From: Branchiostoma floridae
Taxonomy: Eukaryota; Chordata; Leptocardii; Amphioxiformes; Branchiostomatidae
DNA: 64,000 bases
Reading direction: 5' to 3'
Assembly: GCF_000003815.2 (NCBI RefSeq)
Contig: NC_049985.1
Coordinates: 20,861,551-20,925,550 of the forward strand
Part shown: positions 1 through 14,138 of the stretch, in pieces
How positions within the stretch are numbered: the stretch's first letter is position 1
Layout of the letters: each line of letters begins with the position of its first letter
Program-made: the position numbers and the translations under genes
Notes under the pieces: model-generated
Told to the model about the DNA's origin: nothing
What the model saw: only the letters and a program-made list of their open reading frames with translations
Databases searched by the model: none

Positions 1-1893
1 ATTCTGTCATCAATAAACTTTCCTTCTGCTTTTGTTTTTCATCCATATTGCATTTTGGTGAAAAAAACTATAGTCTAGATTGAGTAAAAAAAAAGGAATA
101 CATACAAAATTATGGATAAGACAATAATGTTAATATCTTCGTTTCCCTTTAAATTGTTGATGACTCTTCAAATAGGGATTTTGCAGGAACGTCAGCGCAG
201 ATGTGTATTTGGAGACTTATTGGAGAAATCTTCCCAATCAAATCCAATTTCCTCCCAAATTCCTGAAGGATGACAAGTTGCTCCATAGGAAATAAGGACA
301 GCTCAATGTATTAACGTCTAAAGGCAAACACAGGAAGAGGAAATATTGCAAGAATTCTTTTTATCATAAAAAAAGGTGTTGAAAAATATGTTGTTGATAA
401 TGATCTTGTTATTTATTTGCGTGTCACACTTCGTGAAATTATTGCACCAATGAATGTTCAAAAGAGAATATCACAGTTTTATAAGTTTAGAATCAACAGA
501 AGGATATTTGTGATAGATATTAAACTATGTCAGTATGTGAACGTGTTTGACTTTTCCTAAGCAAACAGAAAATTCTTTTTATCTTCCAAAAAGTCTGAAG
601 GCAACTGCAGTCTAGGTGGTTGAGTAAACAACACAAGTTTCATATTATGATATTGATATTCAGTCTCAAAGCATCATTGCTAGATAAGTAGATTATGTAC
701 ACTTTTAGACTGACATATTTTGCAACCCTTTGCACACGTTTCTTGATAATAAAGCTTGATTAGTTGAGCTAGTGCATTCTTAGCAGTTAAACGTGTAAAG
801 AGGTCAACCTATACCTCTATTAACTATTCATTTGGCTTGTTTTTTTAGAGGGTTGTTGTTGTTGTAGTAGCAAAAAACATGTCTGTTTTCTAATATCCTT
901 ATTGTGAAAGGATTAACACAATCAAATATGTTTGCATGTTTGCTACTTTTCTCAAGTAGTTTTTAATTCTTGGTTGAAAAATGAACTTCAGAAGTGGGAG
1001 ATTAGTCCAAATGTGTCATGGAGTGATTTTTTCACAGATAACCCCCAGCATACTATCGGTTGGTCTTTGGTCTCTTAGCTTTGAGGCCAAAGTAGTTCAG
1101 TGGTTTGGTTTGGGCACTGATTGAGAAAATAAAACAGATATTTAGGACAAAGTAGGTCAATACAGTATCCCAGTATGAAAGTTCAAACAATTGCTCAGTT
1201 GTCAAAAGTAAATGTACTAACTTATACTTTCTTGAAAAAAAAGGGGCCATGATTTAATCCGGGGGAATTTTCCTCTTTTCGACAAGTACAAAGGCATATC
1301 TAGTTGGGTACGTCATGCACAGTCCTCTTATGGGGACTGTAACTATTTCTTTTGTCAACCTGTACCTTGTAACACGAGAGTTAGTGTAACTATCTGTTTA
1401 GATCCTTCCTGGACACATTCTTACATCTTAGCAATTATCTAGTATGTACTGTAAATTTATCTATTTTTGTACAGACTTAACGTTAGAAGGGGGGGAAAGG
1501 GTTCCCGCTGTGTTTTACGTTTGTAGTTGAAATAATTCTTTTAAACCGTATACATAGAATTCCATTGGACTGCATTTTTGCTTTAACAAAAGGCACTTTG
1601 GGCTGGTATTGATAGGCTCTGCAAATTTTATACTTTGGGTCTTGTTTCTATTTTCAAGCATCTATAAATTGAAAGTACAGTAACCAAGAAATAGACTTTG
1701 TTCTGCCCTGTACACCCCCCTATAACCATGGTGCGTTCCTCCTACTGTAGGAATGGCTTTCATCTTACCTCACCCTGTCAAAAACTCCCCACTTCAAATT
1801 GGGGATGATAAGGACTGGCTATTGTCATATTTATGTAGTCAGGTAATGCTTAGATAACAGCAACCACATCTCACAGGTTTTCTTCAGGTCTAA

Positions 1894-2769
1894 NNNNNNN
1901 NNNNNNNNNNNNNNNNNNNNNNNNNNNNNNNNNNNNNNNNNNNNNNNNNNNNNNNNNNNNNNNNNNNNNNNNNNNNNNNNNNNNNNNNNNNNNNNNNNNN
2001 NNNNNNNNNNNNNNNNNNNNNNNNNNNNNNNNNNNNNNNNNNNNNNNNNNNNNNNNNNNNNNNNNNNNNNNNNNNNNNNNNNNNNNNNNNNNNNNNNNNN
2101 NNNNNNNNNNNNNNNNNNNNNNNNNNNNNNNNNNNNNNNNNNNNNNNNNNNNNNNNNNNNNNNNNNNNNNNNNNNNNNNNNNNNNNNNNNNNNNNNNNNN
2201 NNNNNNNNNNNNNNNNNNNNNNNNNNNNNNNNNNNNNNNNNNNNNNNNNNNNNNNNNNNNNNNNNNNNNNNNNNNNNNNNNNNNNNNNNNNNNNNNNNNN
2301 NNNNNNNNNNNNNNNNNNNNNNNNNNNNNNNNNNNNNNNNNNNNNNNNNNNNNNNNNNNNNNNNNNNNNNNNNNNNNNNNNNNNNNNNNNNNNNNNNNNN
2401 NNNNNNNNNNNNNNNNNNNNNNNNNNNNNNNNNNNNNNNNNNNNNNNNNNNNNNNNNNNNNNNNNNNNNNNNNNNNNNNNNNNNNNNNNNNNNNNNNNNN
2501 NNNNNNNNNNNNNNNNNNNNNNNNNNNNNNNNNNNNNNNNNNNNNNNNNNNNNNNNNNNNNNNNNNNNNNNNNNNNNNNNNNNNNNNNNNNNNNNNNNNN
2601 NNNNNNNNNNNNNNNNNNNNNNNNNNNNNNNNNNNNNNNNNNNNNNNNNNNNNNNNNNNNNNNNNNNNNNNNNNNNNNNNNNNNNNNNNNNNNNNNNNNN
2701 NNNNNNNNNNNNNNNNNNNNNNNNNNNNNNNNNNNNNNNNNNNNNNNNNNNNNNNNNNNNNNNNNNNNN
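1894..2769. other. Assembly gap (876 N)
   Basis: A run of N characters. Any frame translated across it is meaningless. The odd length suggests an estimated rather than default gap size. Confidence 0.99.
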
Positions 2770-4367
2770 CTCTTAAACACTACAATATGTACTCAAACCA
2801 TAAAATCAGTACTGTAGGCCAGCCTCCTTAATCATTCCCAGCTTAAGAAACAAAAAAATGCTTGTACAAAGTTGTAGCGACTACGTAATGTACAGAATTA
2901 AATCAGTCAAATTTACTTTAAGCATAATATATCATTTCTGCAGTATGTAAAATTAAAGCAGTTGAAGTTGCATTTCTGGACAATTATCATTAAATCATGA
3001 TGACTAGATGTACGCTAGGACATACATACATGTATCACAACCCAAAGATGTCTGAGAAACAAGCAAATACATTTGTGAGGCCCGAGTGCTAGAAGCCATG
3101 CACAGTTGTAACATTGTAGCTTGGTCTTGGCAGGCAGAGGCTGTAAAATAAATACACAGGGGCAGTGTGGAAAGGAAAAGCCCTCTTCCCAAAATACCAG
3201 GATACCTACATGGGCTTCTTGGGGCAAAAGTTCATGTCAGTAAAACTGTTTAGAGGATGTTGTTCTTTAGATGCCTGATTTTGTTCTTGTTATTTGACTA
3301 CAAAACCTGGACTTTTTATCACCACCTCTAAGCAAGGAGAATCCGTCCATCATAGCCAGGTTTTGGTCGTCCCTTACATTATTTTACCATTGACCGACTA
3401 ATAAAGAATCACTTCTCACTGACAGGTATAAGTTCAACATACATCTAGTCCTATATTATAAAACAATGAAAATTGGAATCCAACCGTTATGGATGAATAG
3501 AAAAACCCATTTGAAATGACCCAGGTTTCAGACTATCTTCATAGATTTTTTGATCCTGTGCCAAAATACATTAGGACATTAAAAGCAACTCATTTAGATC
3601 ATAGTAAATTAGGTACACTTTTCCTCGGCTGCACCTGGTCCATTTTAAACCCAAGGGTAACTAAAGCATGTGGTTAATTTAGTTGCAGTGAAGCATTCAA
3701 CTACAGCACATTCTGGCATGGGAAAACTGTAAATAACATAGTTCTGGCTGGCTGGTGGCAGTTTGGTAAAAGTTTCAACATGTGCGAAGCTGTGTAGAGT
3801 GAAATAGCCTGCTAAGAAGTCTGACAAGGGAATAAGGTAGTTTTACAATGGATTGATGTGATGCTTGATCATGTGTGTGGCCCAAGGACTGTGAAAATGA
3901 AGACTTGCACTGCCCCATAAACCCACATGTGTAGTGTAAAATTCTTATGAATTGAATGTAGCAAATTTGTTATATGTATCATTCTCACAGTATGTGCCAA
4001 CAGGTGTCCCAACTACCCTTGTTGTCAGTCAGGCTCTGATGTTGACATAATTTATGGTTGGTCTCCCATAGATTTTCCTGTAGCACAAGTAGATTGAACA
4101 CATATTGTGAGGTACAAGAAAAGATTTAAAGCTATAAGAGGAAGATTGATTGGTTTGGTTTCAATGTTCTTTACATGTATTGCTAAATGCCTGGCACAAT
4201 GTCCTCTTTTTGGTTATATTTGATATAATTAAGGGAAATTTGGAAATGTCGCTGGCACTTTTCTAAGCCATGCCATCTGCACTACCCCTGACCTTTTCTG
4301 TGTTGAGAAACTTGTCAGGGAAATTTTCTTATCGTGCTGCCAATGACAGGGCCTCGGACAGATGGAG

Positions 4368-4381
4368 GTTGCCATGGTAAC
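4368..4381 (+). promoter_or_regulatory. RFX X-box-like palindrome
   Basis: GTTGCCATGGTAAC matches the known RFX consensus GTNRCC-N(0-3)-RGYAAC in both half-sites, with a 2-bp spacer. It is seen directly. Regulatory use is inference. Nearby is a nuclear-receptor-type half site, TGACCTTGG, in the same roughly 150-bp GC-richer patch. Confidence 0.5.
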
Positions 4382-6571
4382 AACCCATTAGCTGTGTCCT
4401 TGGCGCTGACAGAACATACATTGACCTTGGATGTGGGGCCGTTATCAATATAGAGGAGTCAAAAGTTCATATAAAGACTACCGTTGTCCTTCACTTTTTC
4501 CCTCATACCTTGATACTTTGATTCCACTTTCACACAAAACAACAAGTATACCCCTTTCTGTATGAGTAAGGTTTAGACAAGCTATTTTAATTCCCCTGTA
4601 ATTCAAAGGGAAAAATTTTCTACAAAGTATCTTCATTATTCATAGCACAGTAGCCAAATATTATGTAAAATTACCTAATTCAGCATAATTCATAAGTCTA
4701 GAGTTGTCAGGAACCACCATGCATACCTTATTTGGTCATCACAATAAACAAATAGAAATACGTTGAGCATCAAAGTGAAAAATTGTAAAAGAACAGGCCA
4801 AATACATTTATGTAAGAAGACTCCAACAAGATGACCTGAGGTCACAGGGCGTTTTTCAGTCCTTTTGTAAAATTTGTAGGAACAGATGGTAACAGCATTT
4901 GCTGGGACCTTACTTGACCATTCAATTGACTGGACATATGTTAGGACTCTTGACCCATATCTTCACACACCCCACACTCCTGTCCCATGGTCACTTTCCC
5001 ACTGGATATGGTTGCATTTTCTGTGTGTGTGTGGGGGGGGGGGGGCATTGATTAAAGTTTGCTGTGGATACTTTTCTGTACTATCAATACCCATATACTC
5101 ATTATAATAGATTTGTTATAGAGAAGTTACAGTGAAAAATGTAGGAAATAAAGTCTTCAAGATCTCAAGATCTACTTTAAGCTGAGGAAAAAAAAGTCTT
5201 CCTTGGTGCTTGTCAAGAAAGAGCATTATAGCATCTACCTGTTTTAACCTTTCTGTAAAGCATAACTGTTTTAGGACAATGCAAATCTTACATTGTTTTA
5301 ATGCCAATGTGATTGCAAGATATTATTACTATCAATATCATTTGTATCTGCCAGGGTTTGCTTTTTGGTTAATGTTCTTGTAACTAGTGCTTTAATCTAT
5401 AATGCAGATGTCCCTTCTCTCAGAAAGGTAAATGACCTCCCCTACTTAATGACCTATTATGATCAGATAATCCTTTTACTTTCTCTTAAAGGAAAGTTGT
5501 TGTCTTTCTCTACTGATAAAAAACGGGGCGCCATCCGTACCCAACCCCTGTGGAGTCAGTCTTACAACTTAATAACTAGGTTTTAAGAAGTCTCGAAATG
5601 TTAAGCTTGGAGGAACGACAGCCTTTTGTTGTGATTTCAACACTGCCAAATGTATGCATCATACTAGTAGGGGGTGGGGTTTTCTTCAATAAGCTTCTTC
5701 TTTGTAATTTCTCTGTAAATGTTTAATGGACTAACTGTCAGAATATGGTAATGAATGTGAGATAATCTTCCCCCTTCAATATCCTCTTAGAGATTACAGC
5801 ATTGTTTCTCAAGACAGTTGGGTCATGATGTCTCTGAAGTGTAAACTTGATCCACCTGTCCTTCTTGCATCCCCTAGACAGTAGTCCTATTGTGCCACAT
5901 TCCTTCAGCTTAACAACACAAGAAGACATGTATAACACCAGACAGGCATGCAGGAGGGATGTAGTCAGGCATTAGGAGGAACAAGTTTGTTTGAAAGTCA
6001 AGGTTGCTGGTGTCTGGATTCCAGAGGCCACACAAAGTCCATTTTCTGTATAACAGTCACCTTTACAGAACTGATTTTGGGTCACTCCCAGCGTATGATT
6101 GTCAGACGAAAAGTTATGATTAGCATAATAAAGATCAAGTTCTACTATGGCATAATTTTTCATGACTTTTTTGTTAGTGTCCACAATATTTTCCAAAGTT
6201 TCAGGACTTGGAAAACAGAACTTTGAATCACTCTATATCACATGTGTAGCCAAGTAGTCATCTATGTACTACAATGTATTTATCTATCATTTAGAATTAA
6301 TAAGAAGTCTCACAATGGCTTGTTTGCTTTTAATTATAACATAATCCCATAGTGTCAGACTATTAGCAAAATTGGGACCTTTGAAAGCAGGGATATGTGG
6401 ATTTAGCTAATCCATTTGAGACCATGTAATCTTCCAATGTCACACCTGTTAATCCTTGGCCCTGTGTTCAACCCCCATACTAGGTAAGAAGTGTTTAGGA
6501 AATACCTGCATTTGCTTCTTTGATTTGTCCTTGTAAAACCTTATTGCCATTCTTTGTACATACCAAAATAT

Positions 6572-6741
6572 NNNNNNNNNNNNNNNNNNNNNNNNNNNNN
6601 NNNNNNNNNNNNNNNNNNNNNNNNNNNNNNNNNNNNNNNNNNNNNNNNNNNNNNNNNNNNNNNNNNNNNNNNNNNNNNNNNNNNNNNNNNNNNNNNNNNN
6701 NNNNNNNNNNNNNNNNNNNNNNNNNNNNNNNNNNNNNNNNN
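6572..6741. other. Assembly gap (170 N)
   Basis: A run of N characters. Frames running through it on either strand are artefacts. Confidence 0.99.
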
Positions 6742-9700
6742 TTTTCACACAATTTAGTTTCAGCTTCATTGATTCTGGATAAACAAGTCTATTATATCTA
6801 CGTCTTAAATCTTTCAAGCTGAGTGAAGAAGGTACCACTTAATGTGTATCCTGTCAGAGTGACTGATTTCGCCCGGCCACTTTTAAGTTTTTGAAATCCT
6901 GTCCCCTCCCTGCAAGAGTTACAACCATCTTAATTGGTGTTTACTAGACTAATGAGTATAAATCAAGCCAGACCCACCAAAATGAAGACTTGGAAGGGCT
7001 GTTAAGTGGCTCTCCTAGAGAGCACCATCTGTGTAAGGGTCGCCCAAGGCCATCACCACTTAAGAAGCCTGGGCACCCTCGGGGTGGTTACCTTGGAAGA
7101 AAGGTGCCGATCAAGTTACTTACAGTACTGTTTGGCTGCGATTCCAGCTCAATTATCTCTATAATTAAGTGTTAGACACTTTTTGCTTTATGAGGCAAAC
7201 TTTTTTCCCCATTAAAAGACTTGTTGGGCCTATACATTCAGTATGACATATGACAAAACTGGATAATGTAAACATGTCTGAACACATTATCTGTCCAATC
7301 TTTCACATGGTGATTCTAACCATTGTTGGTGCCCACTGCTCAAGTGTACCCATCAAATGGTTCAATTACAGTAATCATTTTTGTGGTGTTGTTAGATGTT
7401 CTGGGTTGTGTCAGTTGTGTTATCTATATTGAAGTAGCACAGTCAAAATTGTCTTTATGTTTGTGCAGTGAAGTTGAAGTACTGCCACATATGGTACTAG
7501 CTGTGCCCTGTGTACTTAGTTGTGCCATACATAATACTCCAGTCCATTCAGAGGGTGGGAAATTACAGCAATTTTCCCATTTAGGGGCATACTGAGTCCT
7601 GTGTTGTTTTGTGACATTGAGTGGAGAGCATGGCTAGAGTTGCCATGTGTTTATCTTTTGTATTTGTGCTACAGAGCTGAAGGACTTCCCAGAAGGACTG
7701 GAGTAGTAGCTTGTGTACTCTTTCTCCTAACAAGTACAAATACATGAACTTCTCCAAGAATTCCATGGAAATTTCCAGAACAACAGCTGCCGTGAATCAT
7801 TTCAAAGCAAAGTAATTTTCCAAAGCTTTACTTTTGTCACGAGCGCAAAGCGCAAAAGCCAACGACAGACACTTAGTCAAGTTATAACAATAATGGGACC
7901 AGAGTCACTGATCTTCCTCCGCATTCATCTTTTGTGTAAGAAACACATTGCGTCACCCTCCCTTTGCAAAAAGGAACACTCAATTTTGGGATCATGCCAC
8001 AAAGCCTATTGTGTCTTCAATTTTTTTTAATGAAAGACTAAATGTCAAGTTGCCTATCTTTAGATACCATCATCAGACTTACCTGATTACAGTTGTCATA
8101 CTGTTATCATCAGCTTCATTGGTATTTATCAAAACAAAGACACATTGGGACTACCTCATTGATGCAGAGAAGAAAAGTTAATGCCTTTTGTTATCTATCA
8201 TTAAGGATGAGTGGGAATTTCACCAAGGGTGTTTTCTTTTAACTTGGAGAAAAGATTTCATTTTGCGGCCTGTCTGATTTATATTTATACTGACTTTCAT
8301 TCATCAATCATTTATAAATTGCTTATGTTATGAGGACAAATTCTGAATGTAGTATCACCCAAATGGGAAACAAGCTGCGTGGTGATTAAAGTGTCCTGTG
8401 AATAACAACCCCTTAACTATGTTGTCCTTGTGTATGGCTTTGTACCAACCATTGTTACTGGTCTTGACCTTGCAGATAATCATGTCAAACTCTATTTACA
8501 CTTTCATAAAGGGTAATTTAGTTATCCTCTAATTCTCAAACTTGTATCTAACAGACTCGTGTGGCATGTCCTTTGTCCAATCACCACAAAAGCATGCGCA
8601 TTTTTTGCGAATATTTTTAGGCCTTCCTGAGTCATTTGTATGCGTGGGTTCCATCAAATTTCCCAATTCTTATAGAACTGTTTATCCCATAATGTTTCTG
8701 GCCTGTTTGACTCGTTTTGGAGTGTTTTTTTGTGCTTGGCGCCCCGAGCTACCCCGGTATGTAAGAGACAGGAAATGCTTAAGTCCGAATGGCCTTCTAA
8801 AGAACACAGGTATGAAAGCCCACTGTGTTAAACAGGCTGTACTTAAAAAGTGTCTCATGAATTGGGCAGGTGTTAATGATGGTATTTAAGGGATGAGATC
8901 TTGAGGTAGTTAAATGGATTGTGAGTGTGGCCTGTCTGCTATTGTATCATTTGCGAGTGCATTGACTTAGGAATGAATGTCATAACCCCACCTCCTATCT
9001 CTAACAACAAGGATGTCTGAAGTACCCACATTGCCAAAAATTGTGATATCGTCGTATGTTACCGGGGTAAATTGCAAAATGACAGACATTAAATGTAGTA
9101 TTTTCATGATTTTTTTCTAAAGAAAAAAGAAAAGCATAATATTTATTGTTAAATGACAATGAAATTAATAATCCTAAATCCGAATATTCTTTTGCTCCGT
9201 TTTAGTCAGATTTAAGGTCTTAAGACTAGAGGATCTTTAACTGCCTTTGTATGGCCTGAAAACAATGATGATGATGATTATGATGATTGATGAAATGTTA
9301 CAAATCTTGAGATGAATGTTGTGGTTTTATTTTTTGCACCCCTCCTATGTTTTTGGCACTCAAGTATGCTTGGATGGTGAACACCCTAAAAACCATTCCT
9401 ACTCCTATAGCAATGTTAAACTGCAATATTAAATCGCAGCATAATAAAATACATTATTTTACAGTATCTTATAGTGTGTGATGATAATAAATGCCCTTTG
9501 AAATAAAAGATAAGATTTGTTCCAGAAATCAACCAAAATGTATAACAAGTTTTATTTGTGTATTGTTCTAAATGTTGTATGGTCCCTAAGGATAGTGTAA
9601 GAGCTTTCAAAAGTCATGAGTGTGTATATTTTCACTACACAGTACACTTAAGCACTGGCCTGATGTTTTCTGCACACTTAGGTATTCTCTAGCTTTGTAA

Positions 9701-11559
9701 ACATGATACTTGCATTGTTCAACACGACAGATGAAGACAGATTAGTTACGCATTACTCCGTTTACTTTTGAAATGATAACGCTGTTTTTAAAACTCGTTC
9801 AGATGTGTTTGCTAACTTGTCTACCCAAGAGGTACGTAAGTACAAGGCTGGGTCTCTGTCTAAGTGGGTGTAAACTAAGGCCAGCGAATGGACTGATAAA
9901 GTTTTTGCTTCAGTGTGGGAGTCAAAGCATGCAGTGCTTCTTTTTTCTTGACTAAAACTAGTAAACGGTACTTCAAAATTGAAAATTAAGATTGTGAAAA
10001 TAGTTAGATTTTATAGTGTGGTAGAAAACAAACCAAGAAAGCAACAAACCATGTAACAACTAATGTTGAAAGGTAGACGAAGTGACTGATTCACAAAAAA
10101 AATGTGTGTTTCCTTAAGTTTTTAGCTCATTTTACTGAAGTAATTTGTCCCATATTTTAAGAAGACCTCCGCGACAATCCTGGGTGCTGCCAAGGAATTA
10201 GAGAAGCAATCACACATTTAGTTTGAGGAAAATTAAGGATTCCTGAATCAAAGTTTGTTTTTCGACACATTAAAATCTGTCCAGCTGAAAGGTTGGTTAA
10301 GTTTCTCAATACAGATCAGTTGTCAGATCGCAAACGTTGATGACAGTTTTAACCACTGATAATTGAAGACAATTTATGGTTATTGCCTCATAAATGTCTC
10401 TAGAGATGTTCTGTATAGATAGCGATTAGTCTTATAAATGAAACAGAGTCTTATACATAAGTAAGCCAGAATTCTTCTTTGCAGTGCAGAGTGCTATAGA
10501 CATTATTTGGACTTGTAAAACACCTTCGTGTTCGTGAAATATGTAGTCAGTTTGTAAGTAATTTTTGGTTGTACTTGTTTGAAAGAAGTGACCGCCCATT
10601 GCATACATGTTAGCACACTAACTATGAGCTTAGCTAAGCAGAACCGCACTGTTTGTGTCCAAAACCTGGTTCTTTCTGCCTCCACATCAAACCACAACAC
10701 CAATCCTAAACACAGGCCTGCCTGTGCACTTGACCTTGATTTGTCTACCTGTAGTCAAGGTCGCACCACATCAACACGTCTGTCAGCAGGGTTATAATGG
10801 GTCTGGGAGTGTTTAGTTTGAGGTGGTTTCACTGATCATCATTTTACATATTAGGTAGATCTGTGACATATTTAATCAGAGCCAGGCTTGTAACATAGGC
10901 CAGGTCAGGACAAGAATCTGGTTCTTGGTTCACGAAAGGCATGAGCTACAACAGCAGAGGGGATCGCTTGGAGTATGAAAGTATTCAAACAGTATTCTGA
11001 GAACATAAGCATTTTACACATGTACAATATTAATCTTAAGTAAGTAAGTACAATATTAATCTTAACTTAAGATTAAATGGTTTTGTTTTTTGTAACATTT
11101 GTTTGAAGCAGTGTAACAGTGTTGGTGGTTTGTTGTTGACTTTAAATTTTGGACCCCTGATGCCTTTCCATGGCACTGCAGCAGAACTACTGTTTTTTTT
11201 GTATGCCATATTCAGGATATGCTATGGCCATGATTTTGACATTGTAGGTGATAGATAGAAGAGTTAATGTGCTTTTGAAGAAGTGGCAAATTGTTGGGCC
11301 CTCTAGCAGCTTTCTTTGGAATTGCAAGGGCATTTTTGTTTTATAATGAACTAGAGTTCCACGAACACATACCTTTGCCAAATAAACCAGGTTTGTTATG
11401 TAGAATGTGTTACTCATTACATTTTATTTTATATGCCTGGAGTTGGTTCCCATTGCTCATACAAATTAGATCCCTATTTACATAATAATATTAAATTGTA
11501 TCAAGCATCACTTAAGTTATCAGCATACCAAAAATCATGATGATACTTTCATCCTTCTT

Positions 11560-12660
11560 GAAACCGGCTCCTGCAGTTCAAGGAAAGACGTTAGCGGACC
11601 CAAACATACACCTCTTACTCTCTGCCATCTTTTTCAGTTACATATGTGACAAATTTGAAAGTCCTATCACTGAATGCAGTGGATTTATCAACTTCTGTCA
11701 TTAATTATGCAAATTAACTGTTAATTTGCATAGCTAGTATCTCATTGTGTAAGTTTTTACTTAGGCTATCTACATACCAAAAATCATGACGATCCGTCAA
11801 CACGTTCATATTTTCCCATTAATTATGCAAATGAGATCATCATCTGCATAATTAATAATGTATTGATATTTCTTTCTTTCTCAGCTACAAATGTGACAAG
11901 TTTAAAAGTCCTATAAAGGAATGCAGTGGATTTACAAACTTTCCTCATTAATTATGCAAATTAGCTGTCGATTTGCATAATTATAATTCCATCATGTAAG
12001 TCTTCCCTTCGGCTATCTACAGACCAAAAATCATGACGATCCGTCAACACGTTCATATTTTCTCATTAATTATGCAAATGAGGCCGTCATTTGCATAATT
12101 AATATGCATTGATATTTCTCTCTTTCTCATCTATATATGTGACAAGTTTGAAAGTCCTATCGTGAAATGCAGTGGAGTTATAAACTTTCCTCATTAATTA
12201 TGCAAATTAGTTGCTGATTTGCATAATCAGTATTCCATTATGTACATTGTTACCTGGGCTATCTACATACCAAAAATCATGACGATCCATCAGCACGTTC
12301 TCCAGTTATTCTCGTCCAAAGTTTGAAAGGAAATCGGTGACTGCAGTTCCAAACAAGCCGCTAGGGGGTCCAAACTTACGGCACTTACTCTCTGCCTCAA
12401 GGGCTATCTACCACTAAAAAAATCATAACCACAGCATGTCCAGAACACGAGATATCAAAAATTGAGGTTCTGCTGCAGTACCTTAGCAAGCCGCTAGGGG
12501 GCCCATTATCGAACTTGACCTTCGTTTTCCCGACCCCTACCCACCTACCAAATATAATCGGGATACATCAAAGGCTTCTCGAGTTATGCTGTTAACAGAC
12601 ACACAGACACACACACAGACAGACTCACAAGCCTAAAACATAACCTTAGCCATTCTGGCA
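11560..12660 (+). repeat. Dispersed repeat copy with internal ~245-bp tandem units and POU octamers
   Basis: Three units of roughly 245 bp begin near 11641, 11886 and 12133. Each opens with a 'tgtgacaa(a/g)tttgaaagtcc'-like stretch, carries ATTATGCAAAT and its reverse complement, then 'ccaaaaatcatgacgatcc'. The array is followed by a tail with two CCGCTAGGGGG blocks, a 'cttgaccttcgttttccc' block and a terminal ACAGACA-rich run. The same tail recurs at 17990-18160, 35385-35725, 46860-47190 (reverse) and 59846-60160. The element class is not determined. Confidence 0.75.
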
Positions 12661-13585
12661 AAGGTAATAAAGTTCAGGTTCCGATCTCCCTGGTGAACTA
12701 CATGATTGCACAAGTCCGAGGTTCAAGTGATGAATTTGTTCTGGCCTGTTAATTATATATGGATTATGAAGAGGTGACCCTCCTGCCCCTATCCTCACCC
12801 CTCCTTCTTCTGTTACCTCTTCCCTTATCCATGGCTTTGTCTGGAATTTCTTATCTTCAAAAACTAGCTCTATAATGAGATGATTATGACGGAACTGAGA
12901 AAACAGGAGATTATGAAAGAACAAAGGCTGAAATTGTATCATACGTCAGTATCATTTATGTTTTGCATTTTTGGGTATTATTGATAATACGACATCTTAA
13001 AATGATTGATGTCATTTTACATGAGACAATACTTGTATCACCCTGTTGTATATATATAAAAAAAAATCAAATCATATACTATATACATGTTTTCATGTAT
13101 GTCCCCATTCAAAGTATTCTACAGTAACTGTAACAGTAACAGGAAATCGATGTACATATGGGCCATAATTTAAAACCTTTGCTAGGAAATTTAAACAGTT
13201 TGTATAACGCTAGTTTCCCCTCTTCATCATAACTGCAGGTACTTTTCAACTTGAAAGACGGTTGCCTGAAATTAGTTAGAGTGTGGCTGTCCAAGTAGAC
13301 TTAATAACCTTTTTTTTTTAAACACTTAACATTTTCCTTGACATCCTATAAGGGTGATACACTGAGAAAGATAGGCAGGGGCTGTGTTGTTTTCCTGTGG
13401 TCTGTCCTGCAAGATTTGGACATTTTCCAGATGTTCTTCTACTTGTGGTGATGAAACTGAAATGGGGTTCTCACTGGTGTTTGAAGCTATGCTGAAGGTC
13501 TGGACTAGGCTTTGATAATCCTGTACTGTCAATACTTTAACATCAAAGAGTTTGGACAATGAGGCTATGTTATAACCTGTATTTT

Positions 13586-13747
13586 ATGGTTGGTAGGTTG
13601 GTTGGGGTATTAGATGGTTGGTTACTGGCGATTAGTTAGCGGTTAGGTGATCAGTTGGTTGGTTGGTTAGTTAGGTAATCCAAAGGTTAAGTGATAAGTT
13701 GATTGGTTGGGTGAACATGCAGCTTGTTGGTTAGTTGGTTCTTTGGT
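13586..13747 (+). repeat. Degenerate GGTT-rich tract
   Basis: Many imperfect GGTT, GGTTA and GGTTGGTT units run for about 160 bp and stop about 50 bp before the hAT-type MITE. It looks like an eroded microsatellite. Confidence 0.7.
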
Positions 13748-13798
13748 GAACTGCTTAGTTGTTTATTTAAAAAAAATGACTGAAAATTGTAGCTACAT

Positions 13799-14138
13799 CA
13801 GGGCTTTAGCCAGCTCGAAATTTTTTTCCGTCAGCCAATTACAATCGTCGCGAAAACCGCGAAAATTAATTAGAAGGACTGAACTGAGACCTTGAAAAAC
13901 GGGTTTTAATGAGATTATCGTATGCGAAAGGGCGCCGACACACATTGTCAACAATCATAACAATAGCAAAACAAACAGTGTGTGGCTTTTACGGCCGTGG
14001 ACGGCGTCCCCAAGCCGCCTGTAGCTTCCACTAAGGATTTTTGTCCGTCAAGGTTGACGGATTGGTTTTAAAATTTTTCCGTCAGACGCAGCACATTTCC
14101 GTCAATTGACGGAAAAACGGACGCTGGCTAGAGCCCTG
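13799..14138. mobile_element. hAT-type MITE with 8-bp target duplication
   Basis: The left end CAGGGCTTTAGCCAGC is the inverted complement of the right end GCTGGCTAGAGCCCTG with one mismatch. The 8-bp direct repeat AGCTACAT flanks both ends (13791-13798 and 14139-14146). CAGGG termini and an 8-bp duplication are the hallmarks of hAT elements. At 340 bp with no open frame it is non-autonomous. The interior holds several CCGTCAA/TTGACGG blocks, including the palindrome CCGTCAATTGACGG at 14099-14112. Confidence 0.92.

Noticed and set aside
1890-2780. 296-codon open frame across the first gap
   Set aside because: It consists of N characters; the same applies to frames across 6572-6741.
8542-8889. 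115-codon plus-strand frame
   Set aside because: No domain, no coding-like composition, and it lies in a presumed intron.
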